Origin: Fasciola hepatica
Taxonomy: Eukaryota; Platyhelminthes; Trematoda; Plagiorchiida; Fasciolidae
Reading direction: 5' to 3'
Length of the DNA: 64,000 bases
Assembly: GCA_948099385.1 (NCBI GenBank)
Contig: CANUEZ040000193.1
Span: 4,166,501-4,230,500, forward strand
Shown: piece after piece, positions 59,801-64,000 of the stretch
Numbering within the stretch: the first letter of the stretch is position 1
Layout of the letters: the number at the start of each line of letters is the position of its first letter
Notes under the pieces: model-generated
Told to the model about the DNA's origin: nothing
Databases searched by the model: none
Seen by the model: the letters and a program-made list of their open reading frames with translations, nothing else
Made by a program: the position numbers and the translations under genes

Positions 59801-61640
59801 AAACGTTTCTTTTAAAATCGCTCGGTGTGTCAAAAACACGGGAAATACAGATAACAGAACGAGTAGTCTCATCAATGACCAAATCTCTACAAAATAGTAA
59901 CTGATGAAATGGTTCAGAAGGCTACGAAATCCAGTCACTTTCTAAAAGACAGTTGACCATCATACAAAGACTCAACACATTCGAGTGTGACTTGAGAATT
60001 AAACTCAACACGATTGCATCATCAATCGATGAAAAAAAGTGACTGCCTCAAGTCGTTCGGAGACAAGGCCTTACGTCATCACCAATGATATTCCCCAATG
60101 GAGAAACTAGAAGCACATGGCATCATGAACAACTCGAAACCATCACGTGATCCAACCATGTTTCCAAACCGATAGACTTGATTCACTCAACGTGATTACC
60201 CATTTCGCTGTCGCAGCAAATCTCACATGAACAAGGCCATGTGTGCTCACGCTGTGCACGGTGGATATCAGGTTGTTGACTGTTACCATTTGACTCAACG
60301 ATATTCGAACTTGTCGATCAGTTTTACGCGAGCATCGTTATTGATTGGTGATAGTGGTATTGGCGATGTGATTTGGTGATGCTTCATACGTCAGACGCGC
60401 CCTGAAAGCTGCCCAACCGCAGAAGACAGGCAAGTTACAAAACGATCCTACATCGTACATGGAATGCGAGTTACGATCGTCAAACGTTTTTCCCAATTTA
60501 TAATTTGATGGAAAGAGCTTTTATTAAGAAATTTTCATATGTTCATTATTTTCCAGTTATATCAGGTTAGAAGATAAATTAGAGGAACGTTGTTCATATG
60601 TGAAATTGAACTTGAAGTGATGGTTATTAGTGTCGTATTGACCTGTCTTTTTTGGTTCTTGATTATATTTGAACAATATTTTCCTGCAACTAATGAATAT
60701 TCATCTGATTTGACAAATACAGTTGAGTGAGGTCACATGATTGAGACATCAGAACAGTCGGTATGAAAACAACTATTTGTCACCGTCCCATTCGTGATTA
60801 CATATCATACGTTTTGTGGATTTTGCACACTGGATGATAGAAAATCAGAAAGATAGTCGATAATCTTGATTACAGCAATTGCCAAATTCGTGTCCATACA
60901 GTATTGGTGTTATCAGCGTTACGACAGATAGTGTGTTGATAACTATCGATTGTTTGGTGTTAGTGATTTCGTCACATTATTTTAGTGGGTAACCAGGATA
61001 CATTCAGAGATCTGAAATGTTGATTCTGAGCACATATTGTGGTGTTGTTTCGTGCGGACTGGGACTCAATCGGCGGTTGCCGAGATCTGGTTTATTGGCG
61101 TTACTTGCAGCTATTACTTTGACAGTTTATTTGGGACGAGAAACTCCATTAGTATTCATCCAATGATCCGATTTACTGGAAGAGATGGTAAATGTCGTTT
61201 GTCCGCTTTTCACTGGACGTTTATTTTTCCAACTGGGGTGCTACGTCTGTGTGCGTTGATACGGTCTTTCTGTGGTTCGGCTTCCGTCACCTGCCTCACA
61301 CTGAGAGCTGGAATGCACGGATATTCTGCTTTTCACTCGTAAAATGAGAAATAATCGAGAGATTAACAAAACTTGGATTCCAGCAACGTAATACATCTTT
61401 CAGTTTTCGGATATGTGTACCGGGCGATTGATGTCACTCGTTTACCATATCTGCTTCACTGCTACTTCCTAATTCAATTTATGTGTAGACAGATTGCTTT
61501 TCGACTGCTTCATGACAAGGTGTGCTATCGTCATTCTTCGTGATATTATTGACTGTATATACTTGATTAGAAATGATGTCGCCCTTGTTATTTATTCTTT
61601 ATCGAACATAACTTAATTAATTTATAGGTCAGTCACTGCA
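59800..61640. repeat. F-family repeat, copy 2
   Basis: Collinear with 33060-35290, with several deletions relative to it (offset rising from roughly 25.9 to 26.3 kb). The best aligned parts are 60300-60730 and 61020-61330. Confidence 0.6.
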
Positions 61641-61974
61641 ATAGCTGCCTTCATGATTATGTGACCGTCCTAATGAGCCATCGGATTGATGATGTGTAAC
61701 AAGTAAGAAGTAAAATGAATTGCTATTTATTTATTTCATTTTGCCTACTCATAACTTCAGTATGATTTGACATGCAGTATTTGGCCAGCTAATTGGGTAT
61801 CAAAATTGCTTTACTACGCTGTCCAACAATAAATCCAAGATGACCGTCAAATGTTTATTTTACAGCAGTTTCGCTTGATATGGTGCCACTAGCTTATCGC
61901 TTGGTGTAAGAATTGGCGGATCGAATATCAAAACGTGTGGGATTGATCATTGGAAAACCCGTGGAAACGTGAAC

Positions 61975-62170
61975 CGCAGTTTTATGATGCACTTATTTAG
62001 TTAATGCACTTTCACAGCTTCACCCTGAACAGTCATTTCAAAGAGCATTCTGTTTTCCATCATTCACTAATCTCATTTTACGTGTGACGTCGTTCAAGGT
62101 GTTTTTTTCAGTTGACTTATGACCTCACGACCCAAGGTTGAAATTATGCCATCTTCGGAAACAATGACCT
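61975..62170. repeat. Direct repeat G, left copy
   Basis: Matches 62830-63055 in the same orientation, for example through 'cacgacccaaggttg' and the following 'ttatgccatc'. The right copy has about 20 extra bases. Confidence 0.75.
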
Positions 62171-62720
62171 CCTTGCTCAAACGTCTCCCGAAAGATGATG
62201 TTTAGCTTTTTAAGTCATTTAGTGGTATAATATGCGGCGTAGTCAGTGATTATGCTTCCATATTGCATCTGCCGCTCAATCTGCTATTCCTAATACGACA
62301 ACGAAAAAATAAGTTCAACGTTTTAATCGACAAACAGGAAATGAACGCAACCAGTGGTACCAGTTTTGTGGCTGGCGAACGAGATGAACATCCAAGTGAT
62401 CGATCACGATCTGCCTTGCGCAGGCACGGAAAAGTGCTGTTCATTACAATTCAAACCATTGGAGAAGCGTTTACCATTTCGTGGTTATTTCACACGAGAA
62501 TTAGTCAAATTAATGCCTACGGAATTCGTGCATAAAAAATGAAGTGAGTAGATTGCATTGAAGTATGGATACGCCAGTATATATTTGGTCGAGAGCAACC
62601 AGGCGATGTGAATTTACTTTTGTCTTGATGAATCGACCTTCGTATACCTTTTATTAAAAGTGGTTTCCCCATGGATGTCCGTTGGATTCGAATGTCACAG
62701 CAGTAAATCACTACATCTCA
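62170..62720. repeat. E-family repeat, copy E3
   Basis: Shares 'cagtgattatgcttccat' and downstream sequence with E2, and keeps the FVAGERDEHPSDRSRSA frame open from 62263 to 62535. The end (62636-62700) resembles the start of the D block near 26490-26550. It is flanked by the G direct repeats. Confidence 0.65.
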
Positions 62721-62829
62721 GAGCTCTTGGTGATGGGAGTTCATCATACAACAGAATGATTGGCTTGACATTGATGATCCGTCCAGTCTCAGCGATACAG
62801 GTCAGCAGTGATTCATCTGTGAGAAACTG

Positions 62830-63055
62830 ACCACCGCAGTTTTATGTTGCACTTATTTAATTATTGCACTTTTACAGCTTCATCCAAACTAATGTGTTAC
62901 TGTTGATTGAACAGTCATCTTAAAAAGCATTGTGTTTTCTATCGATCATCAGTCTCATTGTACGTGTTGCGTTGTTCAAAGTGTCTTCTTAGTTGACTTA
63001 TGATCTCACGACCCAAGGTTGGAATTATGCCATCTCCGGAAACAATGACAACCTC
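62830..63055. repeat. Direct repeat G, right copy
   Basis: Second copy of 61975-62170, diverged but readily alignable. Together the two enclose E3. Confidence 0.75.
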
Positions 63056-63059
63056 GGTA

Positions 63060-64000
63060 GCTCACTATTGGTCTTGTGTAGTTTGGGAATCATTTGTTGT
63101 ACCATTGTTGTATGAAAAGACAAAATGTAAAATGCGCATAACGAGTAAGCGATGCTTGAGGTGATAGTTTGATAGGGAAAGGAGTTTGTATGTAAAACGT
63201 GCCTGCTCGAGTTCAGCATTGTTCCTGCCACATGTTTACTCTTCTGATCGAGGCTGACAGCTTGTTGCACGTCTGCTTCATTTCTCACTGGGACTGGTGT
63301 GTGATGAATTTCCACCACAGCACACGTGTTTTTGGACTTAATCGATCCACAACATTCTCATTTCATATTTCCACAATACTCATCTGGCAGAAAAACCAAA
63401 TAAGGTTTTCCCTAAAATACTACAATCATTCCAATTTCTTAGAGATTCTTTTCTCGATAAAACGTCATCATATACGAACAACATGTGAAGAAAACAAACA
63501 AGATCAAATCCAACGATTCCTTTTCTTTCCGCTTGACGACCAATGTAGTTCGTCTTCAGTTTATTAGCGGTAAACATTTTCCCCGATTCTGTTCATTGAT
63601 TGTTCTGAAACTTAAACACGTATTTTTCGAATTATAAGCTCATTGATTCCTACAAAACTACAAATGGATAATGTATTTCTTTGCCATATATCAGTTCGTG
63701 TAATCAATTGTATATTATGTATATTACCGGGTATCGACGAGAAGATTTATATGTACTGAGAGCATTATGTGAGCTCACATATTTTCATATTATATGCATG
63801 ACCAATTCGGCGGTGGGACACCCACAGCAATATCAAGTATTATCGACAATCTGACACTGAAACTTGTAGTGGAGAATTACACGTGGTCCCAGTAGGTCAA
63901 GTGTATCGAGCCGGAATACAGTGAATTGCTGTCTACTACAGAAACAACCGGCAGTCCAAAAATTCAAAGGACTGGTCTCCAATATGGTAATCAAATGTTG
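63060..64000. other. No recognisable gene (right flank)
   Basis: A 122-codon plus frame (63199-63567) overlaps a 97-codon minus frame (63025-63318). Neither shows a domain. AT-rich toward the end. No second copy in the window. Confidence 0.4.

Noticed and set aside
63199..63567. 122-codon frame as a Penelope GIY-YIG domain
   Set aside because: I checked both strands for the GIY-YIG start and the conserved Arg/Glu blocks and found none in order.
1..64000. CRISPR array, operon structure or bacterial defence system
   Set aside because: No regularly spaced short repeats, no tightly packed same-strand genes, and retrotransposon relics plus splice signals throughout indicate a eukaryotic genome.

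Overview
This window looks like eukaryotic, probably flatworm (trematode or cestode), intergenic DNA. I see no prokaryotic gene organisation. Almost every recognisable protein fragment is a decayed retrotransposon of a kind abundant in flatworms: RTE-like LINEs with an AP-endonuclease, two Gypsy-type LTR elements, Penelope-like elements (PLEs), a BEL/Pao integrase piece and a probable CR1/Jockey-like endonuclease. Most open frames are short and interrupted. The taxon is an inference from the element families; no species is claimed.

The main architecture is a tandem, composite repeat. Blocks A (unclassified repeat), B (Gypsy element 1), C (RTE-like LINE carrying a nested Gypsy element 2), D (a repeat carrying a PLE reverse transcriptase) and E-F (unclassified repeats) occur in the same order and orientation twice. 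Unit 1 is about 7430-35300 and unit 2 about 38850-61700, so one unit is 23-28 kb. An older, more diverged D copy lies at 2560-7400. Divergence is very uneven. D1 (25872-29980) and D2 (49240-53325) are almost identical and differ by one 29-bp indel, and most of C is nearly identical. B, most of A and most of E-F are clearly older. This mosaic suggests later sequence exchange between the copies.

Layout: 1-2560 nothing recognised; 2560-7400 old D copy with a PLE split into two opposite-strand halves; 7430-10740 A; 10740-12340 nothing recognised; 12340-15180 Gypsy 1; 15250-21830 LINE with nested Gypsy 2; 22000-25800 TA-rich DNA, a hammerhead ribozyme at 23498-23540 (minus) and a candidate host 3' gene end; 25872-30560 D1; 31500-35300 E-F; 35300-38300 candidate host exons; 38290-38605 BEL/Pao integrase; 38850-48240 A-B-C copy 2; 49240-53325 D2; 53325-53795 chimeric D fragments; 53795-55501 candidate multi-exon host gene (minus); 55524-56036 LINE endonuclease; 57143-61700 E-F copy 2; 61975-63050 paired direct repeats flanking another E copy; 63050-64000 nothing recognised.

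No wholly new biological system could be demonstrated. The strongest non-obvious signals are the PLE-type minimal hammerhead ribozyme, the tandem composite unit with patchy identity, the PLE split between reverse-transcriptase motifs B and C, and three candidate host-gene fragments whose splice-consistent models use introns of about 50 nt. All gene models are hand-read and need homology and RNA evidence.
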